A stretch of DNA of 64,000 bases, taken from Mytilus trossulus (lineage: Eukaryota; Mollusca; Bivalvia; Mytilida; Mytilidae). A program made the translations under genes and the position numbers. Where the stretch lies: the NCBI RefSeq assembly GCF_036588685.1, contig NC_086375.1:6813916-6877915 (forward strand), read 5' to 3'. Shown piece by piece: positions 1 to 12,800 of the stretch. The notes under the pieces are model-generated. The model did no database searches and had not been told where the DNA came from. It saw only the letters and a program-made list of their open reading frames with translations. Position 1 is the first letter of the stretch, and each line of letters opens with the position of its first letter.

Positions 1-214
1 AAAACTCTTTATCAAATGACAAAGTGACGTAAAACATGGCGAATTAAACCTGGTTTAATGGCTAGCTCAACCCCTCACTTGTATGATAGTTGCCTAAAAA
101 TCCATTATATTGCCAACGATGTCTTACAGAAAATAAACAGACATAATAGATAAAAAAATCTCAAAACAAATGGTGCAGCAGTCAACATGATAAACAAAAA
201 TTAAAGGCATAAAG

Positions 215-440
215 ACAAACAATAAATGGAAAATGAAAATGTTGAAAGTGTCAAAGAGACAACAATCCGACCAAGGAGCAGAAACAGCCGAATGCCACCA
301 ATTCGATGGGTCTTAAATACAGCGAGAATATCGCACATCCGGAGGCGAGCTTTAGCACAGTACGAAAGACACGAATACGAAAATTTCCCAATGCACAAAA
401 ACACAATGACGGAATGTTTGACTACAGAGCAGCGTCCAAT
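215..440 (+). repeat. Family R6, partial copy left of the fucosidase exon
   Basis: TGTTGAAAGTGTCAAAGAGA, CAACAATCCGACCAAGGAGC, GGTCTTAAATACAGCGAGAA, CGGAGGCGAGCTTTAGC. Open frames on both strands here are incidental. Confidence 0.65.
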
Positions 441-636
441 GGATATTGCCAAAGGGTAGATTAAACAGTTAAAGTAATAATTTATAAAGACAAAAAAGAA
501 AACATATTAAGGTATATTTTGGAAGGGGAAAAACTTAGATGTTAAAATCTAACGCAACAATGCTTTGTAATTTATCATTATCCGATGTATGTATTATGAA
601 TAATTTTAACAAGCTATTACTATTCAATACAACCAG

Positions 637-892
637 GTACACCATGAAGAAAACTGATGAGAAATTTGTTTATGCAGTGGTGTTGTCATGGCCACAAAAT
701 AATACCTTAACATTGGGAGCACCTTTTACGTCTACAAATACCATAGTTACTATGCTTGGATATCCAGGGAAATTCGAATGGACTACAACGGCTGGTGCAC
801 AAGGACTGAATATAACGATACCAAATATATCCTGGAATATGTTACCATGTCAATGGGCATGGACTTTCAAATTGACAAATATTCAAAACTGA
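637..892 (+). CDS. Alpha-L-fucosidase (GH29), terminal coding exon, partial gene
   Basis: This is the C-terminal beta-sandwich end of a tissue-type alpha-L-fucosidase, a lysosomal or secreted enzyme that removes terminal fucose from glycoproteins and glycolipids. The exon starts after a TTCAATACAACCAG acceptor (AG at 635-636). The first base completes a split codon, most simply TGG, giving WYT followed by VYAVVLSWP, the arrangement the family shows at this point. The terminal motif (MLPCQWAWTFKLTN) matches the family ending (P-x-x-x-A/G-W-x-x-x-L-T). The stop is TGA at 890-892 and a possible AATAAA lies at 1199-1204. About 85 residues are present. The catalytic (beta/alpha)8 domain and all upstream exons lie left of the window. 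An ATG at 539 extends the open frame upstream but that part is intron-like. Confidence 0.82.
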
Positions 893-1509
893 AAATATAC
901 TCATTTAAGGGTGTTTAAAAACTGACTATGTTTTTTGTTTATTGTTGAAGAAGGAGATGGGAACAACAGTTGTTATTTTCTATGTTATTTGGTCTCTTAT
1001 CGAGAGTAGTCTCAATGACAATCGATCATACTGTAATTTCTTGTTTTATATCAATTTATATAAATTGGAGAGAACTTTTTTTTAAATACAGGGAAACAAA
1101 TTTTATTTGTAAAGGACATATTTGGACTTGTCAATTATAGATTGTGTAAAAAGATTCAAAGCTGGTAGACGTGATTGGTTTCCCTCCTTTTAACATACAA
1201 TAAAAAGTTTAAAACAATTATTGCAAAAATATCAAGAATATAAATACATAATATGTAATATTGCTACTGATTGGTCAAATATAGTAATGTAGACATTGTG
1301 TCATCATTGTAAATATAGTTACTATATCATGGTTGAATTCTCGATTCATAGGAGTATTCTGCTTTTTATATTTCAGAAAACGTTGTTTTGTCAATTTAAC
1401 AATTATCTGTCAATTGATATAAGTCATACTGTATTGATTTAAGTGTTGTGTTCGTATTTGCATTTGATTGAAAACTACATGAGATTAACGAAGAAGTGCA
1501 ATAAATGTC
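893..1509. other. Fucosidase 3' flank, no gene
   Basis: AT-rich, with the possible fucosidase polyadenylation signal (1199-1204). Nothing else recognised. Confidence 0.6.
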
Positions 1510-2015
1510 AAAACTTTTATTTAGTTTTCCATTTATGCGTAGCATTACAAACAATGTCATATGTTTATGTTCTTTTGTTCTTCTGCCATCGGACTCGGAC
1601 TTCTCTTGAACTGAATTCTAGTGTGCGTATTGTTATGCGTTTAAATTTCTACATTGGCTAGGTATAAGCAGAGGGTTGAGATCCAAAACATTTTTATAAT
1701 CCTGGTACTTTTGATAACTATATTAACAACGACGCAATTTTGTGCATGTACCAAGTCAGGAGCCTCTGGCCTTTGTTAGGCTTGTGATTTTTAATTGTGG
1801 TTTCTAATGTATAATTCAGAGTTAAGTATGACGGCTATTATCACTGAACTAGTATACATATTTTAAGGGGCCAGCTGAAGGACTACTGCGGGTGCGGGAG
1901 TTTCTTGCTACAATGCAAACTCATTGGTGGCCTTCGGCTGTTGTCTGCTCTATGGTCGGGTTGTTGTCGCCTTGACACATTTCCCTATTCCTTTCTCAAT
2001 TTTGTTATATCATTT
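1510..2015 (-). repeat. Interspersed repeat family R6, long reverse copy
   Basis: CATCGGACTCGGACTTCTCT, CAAGTCAGGAGCCTCTGGCC, TATCACTGAACTAGTATACA, TAAGGGGCCAGCTGAAGGAC, TGTCTGCTCTATGGTCGGGT. A short R2-like end (CCTGGTACTTTTGATAACTA) is inserted near 1700. Confidence 0.75.
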
Positions 2016-2047
2016 ATCCCCCTGCAAAAAAAACCAAGATATGCAAA

Positions 2048-2640
2048 ATACCTCATATATTAAGAATTACATTAGATGCATGTTTCATTATAATAAGTTA
2101 TTCTGATTGACTAACTGCACATCTCGTGTTATTCCTTTGTCAATTGCATTACACAATAACATGAAATACTAAGGCTTTTCTACCTTAGGAATATATTACC
2201 TAAATTGTATTTGGCAAAACTTTTAGGAATTTTTGGTCCTCAATGCTCTTTAAATTCGTAATTTATTTGGCCTTTTAAACTTTTTTTATTCGAGCGTCAC
2301 TGATACACTGATGAGTCTTTTGTTGACGAAACGCGCGTCTGGCGTAAATCTAAAATTTTGAACCTGGTTTCTATGATGAGTATATTTATCAATCACAATG
2401 ACATGAGGTCCCACAATAATGTGCACAGGTGAATTAAATAAAAACATGATCCTAGCTTATAAAATGTAAGTAATGAATGCTTCTTTTTGTAACTTCATAG
2501 GGTTGTGAAAGCATTGACCTTGCGCACATTTTCAGAATGAAGTGCTTCCAAAATGTATTTCGATCAACGCTTTTTCACCTCAATGCAGTTACAAAAAGAA
2601 AGCATTCAATTCTTGAATGATAACTGTTTTCTTATGAAAT
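2048..2640 (-). mobile_element. Hairpin-bearing element H1, split by an insertion
   Basis: Parts 2048-2157 and about 2388-2640 match, in inverted order, one continuous stretch at about 54180-54530. Between them lies an R2 element (about 2158-2388). The distal part has a hairpin made by CTTCTTTTTGTAACTTCA and TGCAGTTACAAAAAGAAAG. No coding frame. Confidence 0.72.
2158..2388 (+). repeat. Family R2, 3' copy inserted in element H1
   Basis: TTGTATTTGGCAAAACTTTT, GGTCCTCAATGCTCTTTAAA, GACGAAACGCGCGTCTGGCG, ending AACCTGGTTTCTATGATGAG. Confidence 0.72.
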
Positions 2641-2994
2641 GATTGGGACACTCACAATGACATTTTTTACCAGACTATAATCATCATGTTTGTTTATAAA
2701 CTTATGGTATTATTTTGTATTCCCATTTCACTTCTTCAAATCTTAATGGCAAAAAATGGCTGAAATCATGTAATCTCTTTTTCTGCAACAGGTATTATAA
2801 AAAAACTCACCATAGATACCAGGTCTGCAATGTTATACACCAGATGCGCGTTTCTTCTACAACAGACTTGAGTAAAACAAGCAAAAAAAACCAAAAAAAA
2901 AAAACCCTAAGTCAACGAAGCTAAAAATCAATATATAAATCAAAAATTCCGAAGAACTTATATACATGATGTGGTTGCTTTAAAACTTTTTTGA

Positions 2995-3180
2995 ATAAAG
3001 GCAAAAGTAATATACCGCTGTTCGAAATTCATTAATCGATTGAGGGAAAAAAATCCGGGTTACAAACTAAAACTGAGCGAAATACATCAAATATAAGAGG
3101 AGAACCACGACAGAACAGAAACACAACACTTAAATGTAACACACTCGAAAATCGAACTATAATAAAACAATGGTCATTGT
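2995..3180 (+). repeat. Family R3, 5' copy
   Basis: AAAGGCAAAAGTAATATACC, TTCATTAATCGATTGAGGG, CGAAATACATCAAATATAAG, ACAGAACAGAAACACAACA. Confidence 0.68.
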
Positions 3181-3479
3181 CCTTGCTTCGTACATGACAT
3201 TGTTAGAGAAAAACATCGTAAGGTTGATCATGGTTTTATCGAAATAATTTTCGTGTTGTTTTAAGGCTTAACTCCTTCAATTGATTTAATGTGACAAGTG
3301 TTGAATCCGGATAAGTGTGCGCTATCATGCTATAAAAAAAACATAAAAAACAAACAAAATAAAAACAATAACAACAAAAATACCATGACTTTTAAATCAT
3401 GAAGGAATAAAACCATTCTATTTGGCTTCTGATATGCAAATACCCTCAACATCTGATGACTAAATGGTAGTCTTCAAGT

Positions 3480-4940
3480 AAAAGAACCAGAGGTAGCGAA
3501 AAAAGTATTGCACAGACACCAGCTGAGACGAGTAGTCCTCCAGAAAAGGAAAAGAGGAAATGAGAAAAGGTATATCTTCGGTAACCGCAAAGACTTTTAG
3601 CAATCAAGTTGAGGTTACTTCCAAATGGTATTTAGAAAAGATATATCATCTATAGCTCCCGGAAACTAATAGTCTACTTGTAGATTTAACGACCAAGAGA
3701 TAGTCATAAAAGGTGTAGCACCGTTACCCGCCGATACACATGGTCCTCTAGTAAAGTTGACGAGGATAAAAGTTAGATAACAAAAATGCCCCATGTAAAA
3801 TTCAAATCGGAAAGTCTCTTATCATAAAGCAAAAAAGAGCTCGTGCACATTGAAAGAATGGGAAAAAAATTCCCTGGTAAATCATGGTTTTGAGAAAGGA
3901 ATAGCACTGATAATAGTTGAATATTCATAGTCCTTAACGACCGAGAGGTAGTGAAGAAGATATATCACTAATCACTGCAGAGACTAATAATCTTCAAAAA
4001 GAGATTACGACCGAGATGTTGTGAGAAAATATAAAGAACCGATAACCTCGAAAACTCATAAGACTCGGGTAGACTTAATGAGTAAGAGGTTGTTAGAAAA
4101 GGTATAGCATTGATACCATTTTAGACGCATGGTACACAAGGAGAGGAAACGACCAAACGATTGTCAGTTATGAGAAAAGGTAGATAGTAAGTTAACAAAA
4201 TACTGAACTTCTAGGAAAATAAAAAAAAATGTAAGTCCTTTACTTAATGACAAAAGCAGAAGCTCACACACATGAAACGGAGGTGAAACAAGTGAGAACC
4301 GATATCTAGGGAGATTGATAGTCCTCCAGTATAGGTATCGATACATTGGTAGTGGAAAGATAGAGCAACTAATACCGTCAGAAACTCATATTCCTCAAAT
4401 AGAGGTAAAGGAAAAGGGTACATCATTGATATCATAGTATACTCATATTCCTTTCAAAGAGTTAACGACCAGGAGGTAATGCAGTATACCATCCATCTTC
4501 TGGTGTACTTAGTCTTCGAGCAGAAGTTACTGCCAAGAGGAAGTCAAAAAAAGGTATAATACCGATACACATGAAGACTCATAGTCCTCTAGTAAAGGTT
4601 ACCACCGAGAGATAATGAAAAAGACAAAGCACTGATAACCTCCGAATACTAATAGTCTCCGAGTATAGGTAACCACCAAGAGGTTACGAGAAAAGAATAG
4701 CTTCGAAAACCTTCGGAACTTATAGACCGTTGGCAGCCAGGAGTAATGACTAGAGGTAGTGAGACAAATCAAGTGAGAAAAGGTATAGCACTGATTCACA
4801 CGGATATACATAATCTTCCAGTAACGGCAGCGACTACAGAAAGCAGTGATATACTTTGAGATTGATCGTCCGTCAGCAAATGAGGTAATGATCAGAGGTA
4901 GTCCGAAATGATTAAGCACTGATGTTTGTATGTAAGATAC
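3480..4940. repeat. Degenerate ~71-bp tandem array
   Basis: Variants of GACCGAGAGGTAGTGAGAAA followed by AGGTATAGCACTGATA and ACTCATAGTCCTC recur in one orientation. Unit starts can be placed near 3487, 3553, 3691, 3945, 4011, 4081, 4152, 4469, 4532, 4603, 4674, 4748 and 4891. Adjacent spacings are 63-74. Units are only loosely alike, so the array is old. No coding frame is conserved. Confidence 0.75.
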
Positions 4941-6424
4941 TAGTATCAATTTTGAAAAACCTTCATCTTAGACGCTTCATAAAAAAGAAGTGAAAGCTAA
5001 GCAATAATATATAAACTCGTTCTAGAGATTAAAACAAAGGGTTCTTTTAATGGGATTGCATAAAGCGCAATTTCATTTAAGATGGATATATTGTTTATCT
5101 TATTTTTCTATCAATCATAAACTATAGATTGACGGACAATAGTTATAACTGAAACTAAGAAACACTGACTATAAAGTGCATGTTACGTTCAAGGACTAGA
5201 CATCCACATCACTGAATATAAATTGATAGTAGGCGTTCTTTACCCTCAATGACCGACAGTTTCCATCACCGAGCACTGGCTAATAAGCAATGGATGCACT
5301 GAAGTTTCGGAAGTTCACAAACAATGTTGAATTCAGTAGTCAAATTAGATTAAGGATCGTAATATAGATACAACTAAGTGCTGATAAGATCCACTATATA
5401 GACCAAATTCTAGAACGGTGCACCATTGTTGTTCCACAGATCAAAAGGTAAGGTCATAATCGTCTTGATTTTATAGAAAAATTGATATTGAAAGTTATGT
5501 GCATATTGCATTATTAGTAGATCTTAGTAAATAAAGAGAAGATATTGTGAAGGCTGTTACATACTATAAAAACAGAGAGATAATTTTCGATCATTTCGAG
5601 GTTTTTATCATTGCGAATGATGCGTGAAGTTCAGTATCGCAATGTTAAAAACTCGGATTTTAAAATCTGACGCATTATATAAAAGAGGGACGAAAGATAC
5701 TAAAGGGACAGGCAAACTCATAAATGTAAAACAAACTGTAAACGCCATGGCTAAAGTCTGTTTACAGGCTTTCATATAAATCTATAACAAAAAAAGTAAA
5801 ATCAAAAACATTCTGAACTTAGAATTTCTGAATAACATCATAACATACAATAGATAACTATACATTTATATAATTAGGGGTTATGAATAATCCCTAATTT
5901 TTTTTTTAGATAATATACATTATCACTGGAAAAATGTTAAGTATTATACATAATATCTGAAATGAAACGACAAATGAATAAATGTTAAAAAAAATGTTAT
6001 AATAAATATTTACAGTATTTAAACATCTTCAGAAGCATAGATATTAAAATGTTCAGCACACTATTCTAAATACCTAATTATTGGTTTGTACAAAATAAGT
6101 TGTATATTTGAATGACATTTAGTACTGCACATTTGTTCTGCTTAAGAGGAAGGAAACTACAGGATAATAACACAAAAGTCGCTTACAAATGATTAACAAA
6201 AACCCAGAAAACTAAATAAACCATGCTGAGAACGGAGTCAGCAGTTCTTGCTCTGCAAGTGGAACTGTCCTGTTATTCTAAACAAATTCCGACGAACCAT
6301 ATAACAAATTAGGGGAGACCTCGATCAGCAGTTCCTGCCCTTCTAATAAAATTCCGTCTTATTCTAATGAAAAACTTACAAACCCTGTTAAAAACTGGTG
6401 GAGATTAGTAGATCTTCTGTAGTG
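4941..6424. other. Upstream region of GH9, no gene
   Basis: Holds a short Penelope-like tail (5676-5775) and an R4 scrap (about 5788-5860). CAGCAGTTC-TGC occurs twice (about 6240 and 6328). No open frame of note. Confidence 0.6.
5676..5775 (-). repeat. Penelope-like element tail, short solo reverse copy
   Basis: AAAAGAGGGACGAAAGATAC, GACAGGCAAACTCATAAATG, AACGCCATGGCTAAA. Confidence 0.65.
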
Positions 6425-6468
6425 AAAAGGTTGGTCGGATTTTGTTATAAAAATCCGACCAACCTTTT
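6425..6468. repeat. Perfect 19-bp hairpin upstream of the GH9 gene
   Basis: Arms AAAAGGTTGGTCGGATTTT (6425-6443) and its exact complement (6450-6468) with a 6-base loop, 229 bp before the GH9 start codon. Confidence 0.9.
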
Positions 6469-6696
6469 ACCAACAAACAGCATAAAAACCGTCTAACAAA
6501 CCAATGAACATGAGAACTTCTTGTGCTTTCAATGTCAAAACACATAAATAGGTTCGGATACTGTCGAAATGATTTCCCAAATAAATAGTGTTAACGTTCT
6601 ATAATTATCGTCAAAACTATACATAGTGTTCAACAACACATAGATAAGAATGACTGTTTTAGGATCTCATTTAGGATTTCCAAAGTTGGTGGCAAC

Positions 6697-6882
6697 ATGC
6701 AGGTATACCTCATCTGGTTGTTGCTGGCATCACTGACATTGACGAGCGCCGAATCACAGGGTGTTTACATCTCTCAGGCTTGGTCCGGTGGTTTCCATGG
6801 GCATGTAACGCTATCTCCAAGTCAGGATTTACATGGATGGGAAGTTCATGTCAAATTCAGTAAACCGGTTGACTCATTAGAG
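6697..6882 (+). CDS. GH9 gene exon 1
   Basis: Residues 1-62: signal peptide and first half of the CBM2. Start chosen at the ATG directly preceding the hydrophobic signal core. Donor is GAG|GTATGT, phase 0. Confidence 0.9.
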
Positions 6883-9800
6883 GTATGTCAGAAAACATGT
6901 TTACATAAGTATCAAAAGTATGTCAGTAATTTGGTATCTACATACGAGGTATATATGTTAGTAAACCTATAGATATTTTAGAAGTATGAGATGGAAAAAT
7001 TATCGCGAGAAACTAAGGAGGCCACATGGCGTTGCTAACGAAATTGACATGAAATTGACAACGTCGTCATAGGTAAAATCGATAAACAGATTATCATTGG
7101 TCATCTCAACTCGATTGCTTTTCTCACTTTCGCTGTACCAGCTCAAGCGATAAAATCAATCTCGTTGAGATGATCAACGATAATCTATAAGTATACGTAA
7201 ACGGACTGATCCATTAAAGATATTTCTACTTCAAAAATATAAAAAAAGGAAAACAGAATCATTCTAAGAAAAAGTTACAGCAATAAGTGTAGCCATGACA
7301 GTTTTTATTCATTTAATAACCTAACTTTAATAAGTTAATTAGGTTTTTCTTAACAATAAACATAAATTTTATTTAGTCAATAATACTTGTTTGTTTTCCT
7401 TTGTGCTATTATTGATATTGAAGTTATAAACAGTTATTTACTACGTGTAAAATCAAAACCTGATAAGATATTCTAGATATCTAGATAATTTAAGATGTAT
7501 ATCAACATGATGAATTAAAGGAATTACCATTTAACACTACAAGGGATAGAAGAGTATGCTCTATTTTGATGTACGAGAAAAATCACATTGCAGATAAAAC
7601 CACCACCCGTCTTTTTCGGAGTAAAAAGGTACCCCCCTCCTCGAATACCTGCAAAAGTAAAGTTAATATTCTAAAACAATGATGTTTCTGCTGAAAATAG
7701 ATAAAAACAGCAGTGTAGACAAACATCACACTTTTGACCAACTACGACACATTTTTTATTTTATAGATTAACTTATAACGAAAACTTAAAAAAAAGTCAT
7801 GCACCTGCTTTTGATCGTTATACACACATGAACATACTAGTAACGTGTGCTCCAATCTCTATATTTTTGGAGTGGGTTGAGGGGACTAATAGTTGAATCC
7901 ACTTGTAATAAACTGAATTTATGTTTACTGCTATTGAAAACCCCACGTCAATGCAGACGACACGATTGTATACCACCAATACATAATTATCATAGTATAC
8001 AGTCCCGTTAATTAATACAAACAATCTTAATTGGGTTGTACATTTCTTATAATCAGATAAACCCAAGGATACACATACATCACTATTTTCCTTTATCTTT
8101 GTTATTTAGGTTTGGACCGCTAAAGTTTCAGCTGTAAGTTCTGATAAGACGGAGTATACCTTAACAAACAAAGATTACGACCAGAATATACAGGGAGGTA
8201 GTGAACTGCAAATTGATTTTAATGGTCACATGTCAGGGGATACGGCTCCTACAGCAACATTAAGTGGCGGCGGAGGATCATCTCAAACATCAGCACCCTC
8301 TGGAGGTGGTGGGTCCGCTACGCAGGCGCCTGCTGCTACACAGGCTCCTGTAACATCTGCTCCACAGACAGGTAATAGTTGACGGTCAAGTGTCGACAGT
8401 TCTGTAGCACTTAATTGCATTGACAAGCATGGTTTATGAATTCTGAACACCAGTTTACTTGTTGACTTTATTAAACAATTTACTTTTATTTGAATGCACG
8501 GTTAGTTATTACCCTATATTTTACATCACTCATCAACTCCCTGCAGACATTATCTTCAATGTGGTACTTTTTCTAAATAAGGGGATTTCTGATAGTCAAT
8601 CAAATGGATTCTTCATAGAAGGTTTTCAACGAACTTCTTTGTTTTTTTTATCAATCAGCTTATAACATTTCTGTTTTCATTTGGCTTTTTAAATTTACTT
8701 TCCACATTTGAATATGAAACAATAAATGTGTCATCAATGATTAACCACACTGTTTTGCAATGAGGAGATAAACCATATCCCACTTGCCAAGTTATTGATT
8801 TCAATCGCAAACACTGAACTAATTTTATTTTCAGGAGGTTCTTCTAATATTAACGCTCATCCTAGCACGAAGTTTGATTATGCAAAGGCCTTGAAGCTTT
8901 CGATTTTATTCTTTGACGCCCAAAGATCTGGACGATTACCAAGCAACAATCCAATTCCATGGCGAAGTGACTCAGCAGTAAATGATAATGGAGACGGTCA
9001 TGATCTTTCGGGAGGGTGGTATGACGGTAGGTTTTATATAAAAAAAACAATAGAAATTTTTATGCATTAAACTATAATGATGATTTTTTTTATTTTGTCT
9101 AAATTAAAGAAGAGTGATAATCCTCAAGATTGACTTTTGTGTATGATGTTTTATTTTCGTGAAGACAGTTTTTTAAACAATAGCAATGACTGTCTAAAGC
9201 AGAGAGCACAATCTTATCATCCCGTTTTCTAATAATATGATGTCTTGTACTGTGGATTCATTATTATTCGTTGGATACCCATTTTCGTGGATTTCGTGGG
9301 TACAGGATATCCACGAAATTAAATGTTCCACGAATGACAAACTTTCCGTAGGTTGGATGTCGACTTTGATAGAACCACGAAATTATATTTCCACGAACAT
9401 GCAAGTTTTCCTCAATCCACGAAAATTGGTACCCACGAAAATAAATGAATCCACAGTAAATCCTGTTTTAAATGGACTATGCAGATTTTTGTACTGTAGT
9501 TTTTTTTTAAATGGACCAAAGACAAGGTAGTGTGTTTAAACAAATCTAAAACTAGTTTAATCCTACATTTGAACAATGTGTTGTTAATTGGTGCTTCAGT
9601 TTGTCTGTTTATCTCGGAGGAGTCGGATGTACATGGTTTAATAAATATATTAACTGGAGCGTTATGATTTTGACATCAGTTACCATACTGATCTTTAAAA
9701 GTTATCTCATATCCTCTGTCAAGGTAACCAATCAAATTGCACGACTAGCCATGATACTTTCCCATAGAATTATATATATTCACATATTTTACTCGCAGCT

Positions 9801-12800
9801 GGAGACCATGTAAAATTTAACTTACCTCAGGCTACAGCAACACATGTTCTGGCATGGGGATTAGAGAAGTTCAAGGACGCCTATCAAGCTTCAGGACAAC
9901 TCGATATGATGTATGATATGTTAAGAACGCCCCTTGATTATTTTCTTAAATGCTGGCAACCTGACAGACAAGTTTATTGGGTCCAGGTTTGTTTACATTT
10001 TTATTTTGCGACGACATCAGCTCTTGATGGATTGTAATCTTTACATTGTTGTCATATTGACAATTATCAGTTTTAGGAATTTTGCTGGTCCTATTAACAT
10101 TGTCCAAAAAGTAGTTGTTTGAGTGAATTTCCAACCATGACAATGAACCCAAAAGGAAATTCATTAATTTGAGAAAAGCATTTTTGAACCACTGAATTGC
10201 AGATTGTTAACATTAACACATGAAATTTCACTGAATTGATACATATTGGTACATATTGATATATTTATAAATCTTTCCATTTCTGCCAAATTTCAATTCG
10301 GTTGACAAATTGTAAAAACAAAGAGGATATCATAAATTTTAAGTTAAATGTATCAAAATACTGGTAAAACACAATAACATTCATTGATAGAGTCATATCC
10401 TTTAAAACTTAAAAGGTAGGTGTCGAAAAACAAAATTACAAAACAAATAAGCGTGTATTTAAATTCAATATATATATACATAGAAAATTGGACATCAATA
10501 CACGGACGAATTTGGGTAAAGATTTTGAATTATATTTAACAGGTTGGTAACGGAGAGATTGATCACGGATATTGGGGTCGACCTGAAGACATGCACATGT
10601 CACGACCGGCCTACAAAGTAACAGCAGGATCCCCAGGCAGTGATGTAGCAGGCAACACCGCCGCTGCATTGGCAGTGGGGTCTCTTGTGTATAAGGACAA
10701 AGGTGAAATGAAAGCCTGATGTAAAAAAACCAGCACGAATGCCTCTTTATTTTGAATACTTGATTGCTATGAAACAAAATACATACACAAAAAAAAAAAT
10801 CAAGAAAAGGTTCAACAGAAGTAACCTTTGCCTGAGTCATTGATATTACAAATTATATGTCAATATCAATATTCATCAACAAGAATAGAATAGTATTTTC
10901 ATAAATGTGACTTTTATTTCATTATTCGTAGTATTTAACAAACAGGAATTTTCAAACGGTATATTCATTATTAACCGAAACACTAAAATAATCCACTTTT
11001 ACGTCCTTTCGATATAATTATTGCAGTAGAATCTCACATGCTGACGGATTTTTGAAAAAAATTATTCACATGACAATGTGACAATCAACAGTTTTAGTTG
11101 TGTTTAGAGAACGTTTAAGATATGAATAAAGTAATACATTAGATACAATGTTATAAAATTATAGGCAAGAGTTACTCATTGTTTATCGTTTAGCTTTTGT
11201 CTACACAAGCGTAAAAAATGAGGATAGGCATTTTATTTTTTGTTCGAACTGATTTACATTTTTAACTACAAGGTATTGGTTTTGTTCATATTGAAATCAT
11301 TAGAGTTACTTTAATTTTATTAATCTATGTCTAATTTCTCCTTGGATATTTGTATTTTGAACAACCATACCAAATTTCAGTATTTATATTGTAAAATATT
11401 GGTAACAGTAATCATTAATAATGATATATCTTTTTTTTTGTAGATCCATCTTATAGTGCCAAGTTACTTGCGGCAGCAAAATCTCTATATGCATTTGCAA
11501 AAGCACATCCTGGTATATATTCAAACAGCGTTCCGGAAGCCAAAAACTTTTATGGGTTAGCATATATCAAACGTTATTATAGACAAAATAACCAAAAACA
11601 CGTACAGTTTACAGCTCTTCATCTTTTATATAAGCTTTGGATTTCAAATATTTTGGATATTAATAAGTATTGCAATATGCATTTTGTTTTAATGAATTAT
11701 CAGTATTTAGTTTTAATATAATCTTAAAGCAATCCTAATTCTAGCTCACTTTTAAATTATAGTTTTTCATAGTTATCAAAAGTACCAGGATTCATGTGTG
11801 ACGTCATGCTGTTTCTAAATTTTATAAATTCAAATGTAGCATAACGTTTGCCTTTTCGCCATCGTATGTGACGTCATTTTTTTTAATTGCGTTAACGCCT
11901 GGACTGATTCTGGTGTGTCTATGCTGTATTGAACTTGGCATCATGTATTCGGGTTTAGTTTTCTGTAATAAGTTGATACTTTAGTTTCATTATGAATATA
12001 TCTTTCACATTCATTTGTTAAAATTACTGTTTGCAATAGCATGAATCGTTCTATATAATAGTGTTCTTATCCCGGGCATAATACAATGCCGTATTTAGCA
12101 AAACCTTCTCAACTTTTGATCTTCAGTGCTGTACAACTTTGTACTTTTTTCACTTTCGATCTTGTATATCTGGGCGTTATGTGTACGGGTTTAGTTTTCT
12201 GTAATTAGTTTTTACTTCTGTTTCTTTATGTATATCTCTTTCATATTCATTTGTTAAAATTTACTGTTTGCAATAGTGTGAATTGTTTTATATAATATGA
12301 ATGTTCTTATCCTGGGCATACAAACAATGCCGTATTTGGCAAAACCTTTTCAACTTTTGATCTTCAGTGCTGTACAATTTTGTATTTTTTTCGTCACTGG
12401 TGAGTCTCGTGTGGACTAGACGCGATTTTGGCGTATTGAATTTTAAACCTGATGCTTTTTGTTATCTATTAATCATGCTTTTCTTTGTCTAATATGTTCT
12501 GCTTTTTATTTGTATTGTAGTCCTGTAATTTTTTGTTTTCATTTCAATGTTATATTTAACTGTGCCATTAAAGTGCGAGGTTTGGCATGCCTTAAAACCA
12601 GGTTCAACCCACCACTTTTATTCCCCTTTAAAAGTGTCCTGTACCAAGTCAGGAAGATGGCCATTGTTATAATATTGTTCGTTTCTGTTTTCTCTTATTT
12701 TTGAGATAAGACGTGGCACGGTACTTGTCTATCCCATATTCATGTATTTGGTTTTGATGTTATATTTGTTATTCTCGTGGTGTATTGTCTGTTGCTTGGT

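Noticed and set aside
201..459. Overlapping open frames on both strands
   Set aside because: They lie on an R6 repeat copy and have no domain or splice support.
4599..4949. 116-codon minus-strand open frame
   Set aside because: Arises from the degenerate 71-bp array; no unit-length periodic peptide and no homology recognised.
10436..10840. 134-codon minus-strand open frame
   Set aside because: Shadow of GH9 exon 5 on the opposite strand.
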